Below are positions 9,469 through 18,768 of a DNA stretch of 64,000 bases, in pieces. Both the position numbers and the translations under genes were made by a program. The stretch lies in NCBI GenBank assembly GCA_017627955.1, contig JAGAFU010000052.1:62001-126000 (forward strand), given 5' to 3'. The DNA comes from Bacteroidales bacterium. GTDB lineage: Bacteria > Bacteroidota > Bacteroidia > Bacteroidales > UBA932. How positions within the stretch are numbered: the first letter of the stretch is position 1; each line of letters starts with the position of its first letter. The notes beneath the pieces are model-generated. The model saw only the letters and a program-made list of their open reading frames with translations, did no database searches and was not told where the DNA came from.

Positions 9469-10308
9469 ATGTTCGGTAAAATTAAGAATAGGATCAATAG
9501 CTTCAAGCTGTCGATGAGGGCCAAGCTGACCCTCAGCTTGTGCGCTATCGCCATCGCCCTGTTGACATCGAGTGTCATCTCGATCATGGAATATTCCAGG
9601 ATGAGTGATTATGTGTCCGGGCTGATAGCGGACAACATAAAAAGTATAAATGTCGCGCAGAAGCTGTCTGATGTCAGTGGAACTTATAATCTTGAGATCT
9701 TGAAAGTTATCGGGGACGAGTCTGTCAGCACCCTCCCGGATTTCCGGCAGGCTGAGTTCATGAGCCATTGCGATTCGTTGAGGAAGTCCCTTATGCCGGC
9801 CAAGATGATGCCTCTGACCGATTCGGTTGTCTACGCCTATTCGGCCTACATGCTCACTTCGCTTGAGCTTAACGAGGTCCTGCTGTCTGATTTCATTGAC
9901 ACGAGAACCTGGTATTTTGAGAGGCTGCAGCCTCAGTACCAGCGCCTTAACCAATACATTGACAATCTGGATGAGGCGATCTACGGGGATCTGAAAAAGA
10001 ACTCAGAGACCTTCGAGAGAGGTTTTTACAGGAGCATCATTCCCGGGGCCGTGGCCGTCGGTGTCGGCCTGTTGCTGATCCTCATGCTGCTGTTCTTTAT
10101 CCTCGTCTACTATGTGAACCCGATCTACAAGATGCTCTCGGGGTTGAACAACTACCGTTCGTTCAACAAGAAATATTCCTACACCTTCGATGGTGACGAC
10201 CAGCTTTCAGAGCTTAACGACGGAATCACGGAGCTGGCCGGGGAAAACCAGCAGCTGCGTAAAAGGGTCACGGATCTCAGGGCAAAGATCAAGAACGCCG
10301 GAATATGA
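9469..10308 (+). CDS. Two-helix membrane protein with 4HB/HAMP-like layout and no output domain
   Basis: This 279-residue protein has a transmembrane helix at about 20-40, a helical extracytoplasmic segment, a second helix at about 190-215 and a short cytoplasmic coiled coil ending at residue 279. The layout resembles chemoreceptor or histidine-kinase sensor halves, but no kinase or signalling domain follows. Its stop overlaps the trkH start (ATGA), so it is made together with the potassium channel subunit and may regulate or stabilise it. I do not recognise a named family. Confidence 0.6.
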   Translation: MFGKIKNRINSFKLSMRAKLTLSLCAIAIALLTSSVISIMEYSRMSDYVSGLIADNIKSINVAQKLSDVSGTYNLEILKVIGDESVSTLPDFRQAEFMSHCDSLRKSLMPAKMMPLTDSVVYAYSAYMLTSLELNEVLLSDFIDTRTWYFERLQPQYQRLNQYIDNLDEAIYGDLKKNSETFERGFYRSIIPGAVAVGVGLLLILMLLFFILVYYVNPIYKMLSGLNNYRSFNKKYSYTFDGDDQLSELNDGITELAGENQQLRKRVTDLRAKIKNAGI

Positions 10309-11759
10309 ATGTAAAGGTGATATCGAGAAATGTGGGCTCCGCGTTGCTGGTCAGCGCGCTGTTCATGTTCCTGTCAATCCTGGTCTCGGTGGCCAATGGC
10401 AATGACAGTGCCCTGGCCGCTTTGCTGATCAGTTTCACCATCACCTTCACTGTCGGGATATTCCCCTTCATTTTTGTCCGTAGGGCCCCGGAGATCAGCC
10501 TCAAGGACGGTTATCTGATCATCGTCCTCTCGTGGCTCCTTTCGTTTATCTTCGGCATGCTTCCCTATGCCCTTTGGGGAGGCCCTTTCACTGTTATAAA
10601 CGCTTGGTTTGAAAGCGTTTCCGGTTTCACGACGACTGGAGCCTCAATCCTTGAAGACATAGAGGCGCTGCCTCGCAGCCTGCTTTTCTGGAGGTCGTCG
10701 ACGCACTTTATCGGGGGTTTGGGAGTCGTGGTTTTCCTTCTGCTGGTTATCCCGAGCTCATCGCAGATGAAGCTCCGCCTGACAAACCTTGAGTTGTCCT
10801 CACTCTCAAAGAGGGAATACCGATCTGGTCCCAACAGGACTGTCTACATATTCACGTACGTCTATTTCGGGATGCTGGTGGCTTCTTTCCTTTGCTATCT
10901 TCTTGCGGGAATGAACCCCTTTGACGCTATCAACCACGCAATGAGCGTCACCGCGACGGGTGGATTCAGCACGCGGAATCTTTCTATCGGATCTTTCGAC
11001 TCTGTCGCCATCGACCTGGTGACCATGTTCTTCATGTTGCTCTCCTCGCTCCATTTCGGGATGGTTTACGTCGCGGTCGTCACAAGGTCCCTCAAGCCTT
11101 TCAGGAACGAGATATTCAAGTTCTACATCCGGATCATAATAGTGACCTGTGTGGTCGTCGCCATCTCCCTGAAAGCCAATGGAGTGGCGTTGAGTTGGGG
11201 CAGGGCCTTCCTGGAGAGTTCCTTCCATGTCATCAGCTATGCCTCCACCACCGGTTTCGGAATATCAGACAACGGGATCTGGCCTTCTTTGCCTTCGGCG
11301 CTGCTGGTTTTCGTCGGAATCTGGTGCGGTATGGCAGGATCCACGACCGGAGGCATCAAGTCCGACCGTGCCCTGCTTCTATGCAAGGAGGTGATCTACC
11401 GCCTGAAAACCGTCCTTCATCCTGCCTCGGTCAATGAGGTCAGGATCAACCGCAGGGTTGTGAGACAGGAGGACATTGCCCCTCACATCCTGTACATCGC
11501 GTTGTACATGATGCTGATCATAATCTCTCTTGCGGTGAATCTGGCACTCAACCCTGGCAACTCAAATGCCGTAGCCGCGACGTTCACATCCTTGAGCAAT
11601 GTGGGTCCGGCGATCCGGGATCTTGGAGTGTTCGGCAATTTCGGAGCCGAGCCGGTGGGTGCCAAGATCATGTACACGATCGACATGTTCCTTGGTCGTG
11701 TTGAGATCTACCCGGTACTGGCTGTCATTATGATGATTACCGGCAAGACGGCCAAGTGA
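10305..11759 (+). CDS. trkH: TrkH family potassium uptake protein
   Basis: This 484-residue inner-membrane protein has the four M-P-M repeats of Trk/Ktr/HKT channels. The four filter segments are visible in order: GFTTTGAS, TATGGFST, STTGFGI and SNVGPA, each with the K+-selectivity Gly. TrkH conducts K+ under control of a TrkA NAD/ATP-binding ring. No trkA lies here; a two-helix membrane protein takes the upstream place. Overlaps of 4 bases on both sides tie it to its neighbours. Confidence 0.95.
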   Translation: MNVKVISRNVGSALLVSALFMFLSILVSVANGNDSALAALLISFTITFTVGIFPFIFVRRAPEISLKDGYLIIVLSWLLSFIFGMLPYALWGGPFTVINAWFESVSGFTTTGASILEDIEALPRSLLFWRSSTHFIGGLGVVVFLLLVIPSSSQMKLRLTNLELSSLSKREYRSGPNRTVYIFTYVYFGMLVASFLCYLLAGMNPFDAINHAMSVTATGGFSTRNLSIGSFDSVAIDLVTMFFMLLSSLHFGMVYVAVVTRSLKPFRNEIFKFYIRIIIVTCVVVAISLKANGVALSWGRAFLESSFHVISYASTTGFGISDNGIWPSLPSALLVFVGIWCGMAGSTTGGIKSDRALLLCKEVIYRLKTVLHPASVNEVRINRRVVRQEDIAPHILYIALYMMLIIISLAVNLALNPGNSNAVAATFTSLSNVGPAIRDLGVFGNFGAEPVGAKIMYTIDMFLGRVEIYPVLAVIMMITGKTAK

Positions 11760-13231
11760 TGGACAGGAGCGGTTTTTTCTACAAGAGATTCAGGGATCAT
11801 TTCCCGTACGATTTGACCCCGGACCAGGACCGGCTTTTCTCCGACATAGCGGACTTCCTCACTTCCGACGACCATGATATCCTCGTGGTGAATGGATACG
11901 CGGGTACAGGGAAGACTTCAGCCATAGCGGCGGTGATAGATTCTTTTGATGACTTGCGGCCTGTCCGCGATGATGTCGCCGAAGAAATATGTGTCCTTCT
12001 GGCTCCGACAGGCAGGGCCGCCAAGGTGCTGTCATTGTATGCCCACAAGCCGGCGAGTACTGTTCATAAATGTATATATCGCCAGAAATCAATAGGTTCC
12101 GATGGCTTCGGACAATTCTCCATCGCTCCGAATAAGCAGTCACATAAGTTGTTTATTGTCGATGAGGTCTCTTTGATCGGGATTGACGACGGTGGAAGGC
12201 AGGGGACTGTGTCTTTCGGCACGGGCGACCTCCTTAAAGATCTTGTGGATTTCGTCAGGGCCGGTAACGATTGCAGGCTCATCTTGATCGGGGACTCCGC
12301 ACAGCTTCCGCCCGTCGGTCTGGAGGCGTCACCCGCGTTGTCCAGTGATTACATGGACGGATTCGGGGGTGTACGGTATTCCTCTCTAACCGAGGTGGTG
12401 CGCCAGCAAAAAGAGTCCGGTATCCTCTGGAACGCCACGAGGATCAGGGAGTTGATTACCTCCGATCCTTACGGCGGAGAGTCATTCACACCGGACGAGC
12501 TGGGGCTCAAGACGGAAGGTTTCGACGATATATTCAGGATTAGCGGAGGGGAGCTCCTGGACTCTCTCAACCAGGCATATTTCTCTGAATACTCCAAGGA
12601 TGACGCCGTTGTCCTGTGCCGCTCCAACAAGAGAGCAAACAGGTATAATGCTGGGATTCGCTCCCAAGTGTTTTATAACGAGGAAAGGCTGGTCCGGGGA
12701 GAGAAGCTGATGATCGTGAAGAACTGCTACCAGTTCACGGGAGAGGCCAAGGGAATGGATTACATTGCGAACGGGGATATCGCCAAGTTGGTATCTATCA
12801 AGAATTTCGAGGAGAGATACGGCCTATCTTTCGCTGACGCGCGCCTTTGCTTCCCGGATTATGATGACGCTGAGATCAAGGCAAAGGTTTGTCTTGACAC
12901 CCTTGAGTCGGAAGCCGCGTCCCTGACGTACGAGCAGCAGAACCAGCTCTACAATGGGGTTAATGAGGACTATTCCCACATCACAACCAAGAAGAAGCGC
13001 TATGAGGCGGTGAGGGAAGATCCCTTCTTCAATGCCCTGCAGCTGAAATATGCCAACGCCATCACTTGCCATAAGAGCCAGGGAGGGCAGTGGAGCTGTG
13101 TCTTCATCGATAATCCTTTCTGGCAGGATGAACTTACTGTCGACGATCTTAAATGGTTGTACACCGCCTTGACAAGGGCTGTTGAGAAAGTGTATCTGGT
13201 GAATTTCAAGGATGAATATTTCAAAAACTAA
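11756..13231 (+). CDS. RecD-like superfamily 1 helicase
   Basis: This 491-residue protein has Walker A NGYAGTGKTS (about residues 45-54), Walker B FIVDEVSLIG, motif III IGDSAQLPP, and the C-terminal UvrD_C_2 motifs ITCHKSQGGQW and YTALTRA. This is the short RecD/Pif1-like form without the long N-terminal region of RecD2. Such proteins are 5'-3' DNA helicases. It is coupled to trkH by a 4-base overlap; the functional reason is unclear. Confidence 0.87.
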   Translation: MMDRSGFFYKRFRDHFPYDLTPDQDRLFSDIADFLTSDDHDILVVNGYAGTGKTSAIAAVIDSFDDLRPVRDDVAEEICVLLAPTGRAAKVLSLYAHKPASTVHKCIYRQKSIGSDGFGQFSIAPNKQSHKLFIVDEVSLIGIDDGGRQGTVSFGTGDLLKDLVDFVRAGNDCRLILIGDSAQLPPVGLEASPALSSDYMDGFGGVRYSSLTEVVRQQKESGILWNATRIRELITSDPYGGESFTPDELGLKTEGFDDIFRISGGELLDSLNQAYFSEYSKDDAVVLCRSNKRANRYNAGIRSQVFYNEERLVRGEKLMIVKNCYQFTGEAKGMDYIANGDIAKLVSIKNFEERYGLSFADARLCFPDYDDAEIKAKVCLDTLESEAASLTYEQQNQLYNGVNEDYSHITTKKKRYEAVREDPFFNALQLKYANAITCHKSQGGQWSCVFIDNPFWQDELTVDDLKWLYTALTRAVEKVYLVNFKDEYFKN

Positions 13232-13240
13232 GATATTGTA

Positions 13241-15391
13241 ATGAAAAGACTTGTATTATTCCTGACCATTTGCCTCGCCACCATGGCGGGTGCGCAGGAG
13301 TTCAACCGGATCCCCCTTTATGGATGGATCGGAGACCACAGTGTCGCTTTCACCTACGACCTCAATTGGTCTTCTGTCACCGAAGATGATTTCGTGCTTG
13401 ATGCCGCTACAGGCAAAAGGTCAGAGGGAGTACTGGTACCCTCCAAGAGATTCTCGCGAGTCATATCCTCCCTCCCGTTCCAAGTTGATGGCGCTGAGAA
13501 CCTTACTTATTCCCCCGATTCCACCAAGATGGCTTTCACCAGGGATAATGATCTCTGGGTGGTGGATGTCGCCACAAAGAAAGAGACCCGCCTGACCACC
13601 GACGGATCGGACGTGATCCTGAACGGTTATTCCTCCTGGGTTTATTATGAGGAGATTCTCGGCCGCCCTACCCGCTACAAGGCTTTCTGGTGGTCTCCTG
13701 ACTCCAAGAAGATAGGTTTCTACCGTTTCGACAACACCGAGGTGCCTTTCTTCCCGATCTATTCGGCGGTGGCCGTCGATGCTGACCGCTCCGGCCTGCA
13801 ACTCGGTTATGGCCAGAACGCGGGCGGTGCCGTGGATCTGGAAGACATGTCTCCGACTGGAGGTTCGGTCAGGATGACCCGCTATCCCAAATGTGGAGAT
13901 CCTAATCCCAAGGTTCGCATCGGGATAGTGAATCTGGAGAATGGCAAGACAGCGTGGGCTGATTTCGACGAGGATGACGACCAATATTTCGGAACTCCTT
14001 TCTGGGGCGCTGACAACAAGGCCTTCTTCATCCAGAGGGAGCCAAGGATCCAGAACACCCTTGATCTTTATGCCGTGTCTCCTGAGAACGGTTCCAAGAC
14101 ACACATCTATCATGAGACATATAAGACCTGGCTTGACTGGATCCAGGGGATGTACTTCGGCCGCGACGGGCTCTACATGGTCCGCTCTTTCGAGACAGGC
14201 TGGGAGCAGATTTATTATCTGTCCTATGACGGAAAGACTCTCAAGCGTCTGACCGATGGGGAAAACTGGAGGGCGCGGATACTCTCCGTCAAGGAGGGAA
14301 AACCGGCTAAAGGATTTGACGGAACCACATCCGAGGTCGTGTATTCCGCCCAAAAGGACTCTCACGTCAGGACTGGAATATATCTTGCCACAAAAGGCTC
14401 TGTCAGAACTATTTCCAATCCGGAATTGAACGCCTCTTCAATCCTTGTCTCACCTGATAAAAGATTTGTCGCGGCTCATCAGAGCAACTCGAACACTCCT
14501 AATCAGATCTGGGTTTTCAATCTCGCGAAGCCTTCCAAGTCATTCAAGGTAGCGGATATGGCTGGCCCTGATTTCAATCCCGACGCTCCGACCCTTCCGA
14601 GGATCATCACCATGACAACGAGCGACGGACTTGAACTCCCGGGACTCATGGTATATCCCAAGAGTTTCGACCCTTCAAAGAAGTATCCTGTCCATGTGGA
14701 TATTTATGGCGGACCGGACACCCCCCAGGTCTCAGACGCTTTCAGGACTTACAATCCTTATCAATGGTATTCCGACAACGGGATCATCGAGTGCGTTCTT
14801 GATTGCCGGGCCGCTGGCTACAATGGCCGTAAGGGTCTTGACATGATCTACAAGCATCTCGATGAGATAGAGGTCAAAGACTTTGTGGAGTGGGCTGAAT
14901 ATCTCAAGAAACTCCCTTATGTCAATGGCGACAAGATCGGTGTGGAAGGTTTCTCGTTCGGAGGCACGATGACTGCCCTTCTCGTCATGAAGCATCCTGA
15001 GGCTTTCCACTACGGGATCGCTGGCGGCGGTGTCTATGAGTGGGCTCTGTACGACACGCATTACACCGAGCGTTTCATGTCAACCCCGCAGGACAATCCC
15101 GAAGGCTACGAAAGGACGAAGGTCACGAACGCGGCCAAGGAATATCCTGTGACTGACGAAAATTATGATGGCTCTGTCATGCTTAAGCTGACGCATGGTA
15201 CCGGAGACGACAACGTCCATTTCCAGAACACTCTCAAGCTCGTGGATGCCCTCCAAGCCGCCGGCAAGAAGTTCGAGCTGATGATCTATCCGGACGGTAT
15301 GCATGGCTACAGGGGCTATCAGGGACGTCATTTCAGTGCCGCCAACAAGGCTTTCTGGCTTAAGTATCTGAAGGGAGAAGGTGCCGAATAG
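13241..15391 (+). CDS. S9 family peptidase, DPP-IV type (copy 1)
   Basis: This 716-residue protein has a signal peptide ending in AGAQ, an eight-bladed propeller with DPP-IV signatures (EEILGR in the double-Glu region) and an alpha/beta hydrolase domain. The triad is Ser572 (GFSFGG), Asp656 (GTGDDNVHF) and His688 (DGMHGY). DPP-IV enzymes remove N-terminal X-Pro or X-Ala dipeptides in the periplasm. It begins 9 bases after the helicase gene and overlaps the methyltransferase by 11 bases. A second copy lies at 50123-52174. Confidence 0.93.
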   Translation: MKRLVLFLTICLATMAGAQEFNRIPLYGWIGDHSVAFTYDLNWSSVTEDDFVLDAATGKRSEGVLVPSKRFSRVISSLPFQVDGAENLTYSPDSTKMAFTRDNDLWVVDVATKKETRLTTDGSDVILNGYSSWVYYEEILGRPTRYKAFWWSPDSKKIGFYRFDNTEVPFFPIYSAVAVDADRSGLQLGYGQNAGGAVDLEDMSPTGGSVRMTRYPKCGDPNPKVRIGIVNLENGKTAWADFDEDDDQYFGTPFWGADNKAFFIQREPRIQNTLDLYAVSPENGSKTHIYHETYKTWLDWIQGMYFGRDGLYMVRSFETGWEQIYYLSYDGKTLKRLTDGENWRARILSVKEGKPAKGFDGTTSEVVYSAQKDSHVRTGIYLATKGSVRTISNPELNASSILVSPDKRFVAAHQSNSNTPNQIWVFNLAKPSKSFKVADMAGPDFNPDAPTLPRIITMTTSDGLELPGLMVYPKSFDPSKKYPVHVDIYGGPDTPQVSDAFRTYNPYQWYSDNGIIECVLDCRAAGYNGRKGLDMIYKHLDEIEVKDFVEWAEYLKKLPYVNGDKIGVEGFSFGGTMTALLVMKHPEAFHYGIAGGGVYEWALYDTHYTERFMSTPQDNPEGYERTKVTNAAKEYPVTDENYDGSVMLKLTHGTGDDNVHFQNTLKLVDALQAAGKKFELMIYPDGMHGYRGYQGRHFSAANKAFWLKYLKGEGAE

Positions 15392-16811
15392 TTTTGAGAA
15401 ATTCATCGTCGGGAATGCGGAGGCCGAGATATCCCGGCTTCTGCTTTCCCGTGTTGAATGGCCTTCGCCTCCGGCTGATCCTATCCTATCTTCTTTTGAC
15501 GGGAAAGGATTGGCCGTCAGTACCATAGAAGCCCGCCAGAAGCTTCGGGACAAAGTTCCCGAATGGTATTCTCTCACTTCTTTGGTGTATCCTTCAGCCC
15601 TTTGCGCCGAGCAGAGCAGCTCTTCGGTAACAGCCCGTTACAAGGCTTCGCTGGCAGGCCGGATTCTCGGAGATGAGCCAGGTAAGATCGCCGATCTCAC
15701 CGGGGGGCTGGGAATTGACAGCTGGGCTTTCTCGTCGGTCGCTTCGGAAGTCCTTTACAATGAAAGGGATAGCGCATTAGCTTCGGCGGCAAAGCATAAT
15801 TTCGTGGAGCTTGAGGCAAGGAATATCCGTGTCGAGAATAGTGAGGTCGTCAAGGGATCATTAGGTGGCCTGCTGGCCGGTTTCGTGCCGGATCTGATAT
15901 TCTTGGATCCAGCTCGCAGGGACAATTCCGGGGGAAAGGTTTTCCTTCTGGAGGATTGCTCGCCCAATGTGCTCGACCTTATCCCTGAACTCTTCAGATA
16001 TTCCAGGAATATTCTTTTGAAGTTGTCCCCGATGGCTGATATCACTATGGCTGTCGAAAGGTTGAACCGGTCTTATGAGGCGGCGCTCATGGAAGGTGGT
16101 TCTGAAGGGTGGAATGGCAACTGGGTACGTGAGGTCCATGTCGTGGCGAGTGGGGGAGAGTGCAAGGAGTTGCTGGTGTGGATGGATCGGGAGTGGAAAG
16201 GGGAGTATAGCGTGACTTGCCGGGAGGATGGCGGATCTTTGTCTTTTTCTTCAGAGGAGATTCGTTCCTCAAAGGCGGTTCTTCCGGAAGCTGTTGATTT
16301 CAAGTATATTTTCGAGCCGGGGAAGTCTTTGGCCAAGGCTGGGGTTTTCAATGCCTTTTGCTCCCGTTTCGGCCTTATCAAGCTCGCCCGCTCCACGAAC
16401 CTCTTTTCCCCTGCTCCGGCGGCAAAAGGCGCCTGGGCTCCCTGCGCTTCGCGCCCTATCCGGGAAAATGTCCGCCCAGGCGCATTGCCGCCGGAGCCTC
16501 CTTCATTCATTCCTGGCGCTCCCTCTGTCATCCTGAGCGAAGCGAAGGATCTATGCGAAGCGAAGGATCTTTTCAATTTCGGGAAGATCTTTGAGGTCAC
16601 GGAGGTCGTCCGGATGAACAAGGCGGGGATGCGGGACGTGGGAAAGCGCTATCCGCGGTCCGAAGTGTCGGCGAGGAATATTCCTTTGACCAGCGCTGAA
16701 TTGCGCTCCAGGCTCGGTGTTCGTTCCGGAGATGACGCCCACATATTCGGAGTGAGGATCGAGACTCCGTTCCAGGCAGACAATTTCCTCCTCGTATGCC
16801 ACCGAATTTGA
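15381..16811 (+). CDS. PG_1098-type class I SAM methyltransferase with THUMP-like domain, carrying an in-frame insertion
   Basis: This 476-residue protein has a SAM-binding motif ADLTGGLGID and a catalytic-type FLDPARRD motif, as in the Bacteroidetes family named for PG_1098. The C-terminal ferredoxin/THUMP-like domain is split after KLARSTNLF by about 55 residues of low-complexity sequence, then resumes at FGKIFEVTEV. The extra segment is built from an inverted repeat and SEAKDL-type repeats (see the repeat entry). The frame is kept, so the protein may still work. The substrate, probably an RNA base, is not established. Confidence 0.85.
   Translation: MPNSFEKFIVGNAEAEISRLLLSRVEWPSPPADPILSSFDGKGLAVSTIEARQKLRDKVPEWYSLTSLVYPSALCAEQSSSSVTARYKASLAGRILGDEPGKIADLTGGLGIDSWAFSSVASEVLYNERDSALASAAKHNFVELEARNIRVENSEVVKGSLGGLLAGFVPDLIFLDPARRDNSGGKVFLLEDCSPNVLDLIPELFRYSRNILLKLSPMADITMAVERLNRSYEAALMEGGSEGWNGNWVREVHVVASGGECKELLVWMDREWKGEYSVTCREDGGSLSFSSEEIRSSKAVLPEAVDFKYIFEPGKSLAKAGVFNAFCSRFGLIKLARSTNLFSPAPAAKGAWAPCASRPIRENVRPGALPPEPPSFIPGAPSVILSEAKDLCEAKDLFNFGKIFEVTEVVRMNKAGMRDVGKRYPRSEVSARNIPLTSAELRSRLGVRSGDDAHIFGVRIETPFQADNFLLVCHRI
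16400..16575 (+). repeat. Palindromic repeat element inserted in frame in the methyltransferase gene
   Basis: An inverted repeat has its left arm at 16413-16438 and right arm at 16474-16497; both contain GCTCCGGCGGCAA and GCGCCTGGGC or their complements. It is followed by two direct copies of GCGAAGCGAAGGATCT at 16537-16552 and 16555-16570. In translation these give SEAKDL and, in another frame, PERSEGS, a dispersed repeat seen in many bacterial genomes. Outer limits are estimated from where the protein family pattern breaks. Confidence 0.8.
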
Positions 16812-16822
16812 ACTTTTTTCTG

Positions 16823-16830
16823 TAAATTTG
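16823..16830 (+). promoter_or_regulatory. Promoter -7 element for the phosphohexomutase gene
   Basis: TAAATTTG is a perfect TAnnTTTG, 22 bases before the ATG at 16853. No good -33 was seen. Confidence 0.5.
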
Positions 16831-16852
16831 AAAAATAACTGATTTCTTTTAT

Positions 16853-18526
16853 ATGTCACAGGATTATAAGGCAGCGGCCCAGAAGTGGCTCGACGGGGAT
16901 TTCGATCCCGAAACCAAGATGAAAGTCCTCGAACTCAGGAATACCGACCCGGTTGGTTTTGAGGACGCGTTCTACAAGAATCTTGAATTTGGCACCGGAG
17001 GTCTCCGCGGCATTATGGGCGTAGGGACCAACAGGATGAACAAGTACACCGTCGGAATGGCCACCCAGGGGCTTGCCAATTATATTCTTAAGCATGTCCA
17101 AGGGGATGACATCAGAGTCTGCATCTCTTATGACAGCCGCAACAATTCCAAGCTTTTCGCCAAGATCTCTTCTGATATTCTCAGCGCCAACGGGATCAAC
17201 GTGTTCCTTTTCGACAATATCCGTCCCACTCCGGAGCTCAGCTACTCTATTCGTTATATGGGGGCCGTGGCTGGCATCATGGTGACCGCCTCGCATAATC
17301 CCAAGGAATATAATGGCTACAAGGTGTACTGGTCCGATGGCGCGCAGATAGTGCCGCCTGTCGACAAGGACATCATTGCCGAGGTCAGCAAGGTCTCAGA
17401 GCCTTCCCAGGTTAAATTCGAGCGTGGGGAGCGTTGTGGAGAGGTCCAGCTGATGGGCAAGAAGGTTGATGAGGCTTATATGAATGACATTCTTTCCTTG
17501 ACATTGAGCCCTGAGTCCCGTTCAAGGCATGATGACATCAAGATTGTCTACACCCCTCTCCATGGCTGCGGAGTCCGCATTATTCCCGAATGCCTAAAGA
17601 GGCTGGGCTTCAAGAATGTGTACAATGTCCCGGCCCAAGATGTGTCTGACGGGGATTTCCCGACAGTCGTCTCTCCCAATCCCGAGGAGCCGGCCGCTAT
17701 GAAGATGGCTCTTGAGAGGGCGGACGAGGTTGGAGCTGACATCGTGATGGCATCCGATCCTGACGCTGACCGTCTCGGGATCGCCGTTCGTGACAACGAT
17801 GGCAAGATGGTCCAGTTCAACGGCAACCAGACGGCCTCGATGCTGACATATTACATTCTCACCCGCTGGAAGGAGCTTGGAAAACTGGATGGAACCAAGT
17901 ATTGCGTCAAGACTATTGTGACTACCCAGCTTATCGCTGACATCTGCAAGAAGTTCGGCGTGGAGTGCTACGATGTGCTGACCGGATTCAAGTGGATCGG
18001 CGAGGTCGTGAAGAAGAACGAGGGCAAAAAAGAGTTCATCTGCGGCGGCGAGGAAAGCTACGGGTTCAATGTGGGCGAGTTTGTCCGTGACAAGGACGCT
18101 CCAGTGGCCTGCGCTATGGTGGCTGAATGCGCCACTTGGGCGGCGGATCAGGGACTGACTCTCTACCAGCTTATGGACAAGATCTACTCTGAGTTCGGCT
18201 ACCGCAAGGAAAGCATGGTCTATCTCGTCCGCAAGGGCAAGTCCGGCGCTGAGGAGATCGCCAAGATCATGGAGGACATGCGTAGTAAGCCCGCCACGGA
18301 GCTGGCCGGTTCTCCTGTTGTCAAGGTCATTGACTATAACGAGCCCGAGAAGACAGGTCTTCCGAAGTCTAATGTTCTGCAATACTTTGACGCTGAGGGA
18401 GATGTCGTGACTGTCCGTCCTTCTGGTACTGAGCCTAAGATCAAGTTCTATTTCGGCGCCACCGCTCCCAACGCTCCTGCCGTCGAAGCCAAACTCGAAG
18501 CCTTCAAGAAGCAGTTCCTGGGGTAG
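16853..18526 (+). CDS. Phosphoglucomutase/phosphomannomutase family protein
   Basis: This 557-residue alpha-D-phosphohexomutase interconverts hexose 1- and 6-phosphates. It shows the phosphoserine loop TASHNPKEYNGYK, the Mg-binding DPDADR, the sugar-binding GGEESYGF and the phosphate-binding RPSGTEPKIK. The length matches the long phosphoglucomutase group common in Bacteroidetes and Firmicutes. It has its own promoter and is followed by a long non-coding stretch. Confidence 0.95.
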   Translation: MSQDYKAAAQKWLDGDFDPETKMKVLELRNTDPVGFEDAFYKNLEFGTGGLRGIMGVGTNRMNKYTVGMATQGLANYILKHVQGDDIRVCISYDSRNNSKLFAKISSDILSANGINVFLFDNIRPTPELSYSIRYMGAVAGIMVTASHNPKEYNGYKVYWSDGAQIVPPVDKDIIAEVSKVSEPSQVKFERGERCGEVQLMGKKVDEAYMNDILSLTLSPESRSRHDDIKIVYTPLHGCGVRIIPECLKRLGFKNVYNVPAQDVSDGDFPTVVSPNPEEPAAMKMALERADEVGADIVMASDPDADRLGIAVRDNDGKMVQFNGNQTASMLTYYILTRWKELGKLDGTKYCVKTIVTTQLIADICKKFGVECYDVLTGFKWIGEVVKKNEGKKEFICGGEESYGFNVGEFVRDKDAPVACAMVAECATWAADQGLTLYQLMDKIYSEFGYRKESMVYLVRKGKSGAEEIAKIMEDMRSKPATELAGSPVVKVIDYNEPEKTGLPKSNVLQYFDAEGDVVTVRPSGTEPKIKFYFGATAPNAPAVEAKLEAFKKQFLG

Positions 18527-18551
18527 AGGTAGCCAAAGAATTAACCTTTCA

Positions 18552-18663
18552 CGGGCAAGGTCTATTTTTATATGGGAGACCTTGCCCGTTTGACATCAAT
18601 TAGAATAACCTGCAATGCATATTTGCCGGGCAAGGTCTAAGGGTTAAAATTAGACCTTGCCCG
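18552..18663. repeat. Two stem-loops sharing the same 12-bp arms
   Basis: Arms CGGGCAAGGTCT/AGACCTTGCCCG occur at 18552-18563 with 18577-18588, and again, extended to 14 bp, at 18627-18640 with 18650-18663. The four arms can also pair with each other. The first could terminate the upstream gene, but neither is followed by a strong T run. Outer sequences (TTAACC before, GGGTTAA inside the second loop) are also complementary. Confidence 0.8.
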
Positions 18664-18672
18664 TATACTGTC

Positions 18673-18756
18673 CCTATCGTCCCGTCAGGATGGACGTGGG
18701 GAACAATAACGACCATATTCGCTCCTTACGTCCTATAGAATTGGACGATAGGAGCG
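18673..18756. repeat. Second pair of nested stem-loops
   Basis: CCTATCGTCC at 18673-18682 is a perfect complement of GGACGATAGG at 18743-18752. The inner arms CGCTCCTTACGTCC (18720-18733) and GGACGATAGGAGCG (18743-18756) pair with two mismatches, and GGACGT at 18692-18697 pairs with ACGTCC at 18728-18733. The arrangement of two interleaved hairpins repeats that of the element just before it. Confidence 0.65.
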
Positions 18757-18768
18757 CTGTGTGCGGTT

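Noticed and set aside
13421..14365. 314-codon minus-strand frame inside DPP-IV copy 1
   Set aside because: Shadow of a real gene with no independent support.
16853..18526. A specific label of phosphoglucosamine mutase (glmM)
   Set aside because: Its length and motifs fit the longer phosphoglucomutase group better than the shorter GlmM.
18552..18588. First CGGGCAAGGTCT hairpin as a terminator for the phosphohexomutase gene
   Set aside because: No T run of the needed kind follows, and the same arms recur in a second hairpin, so a repeat element is the better description.
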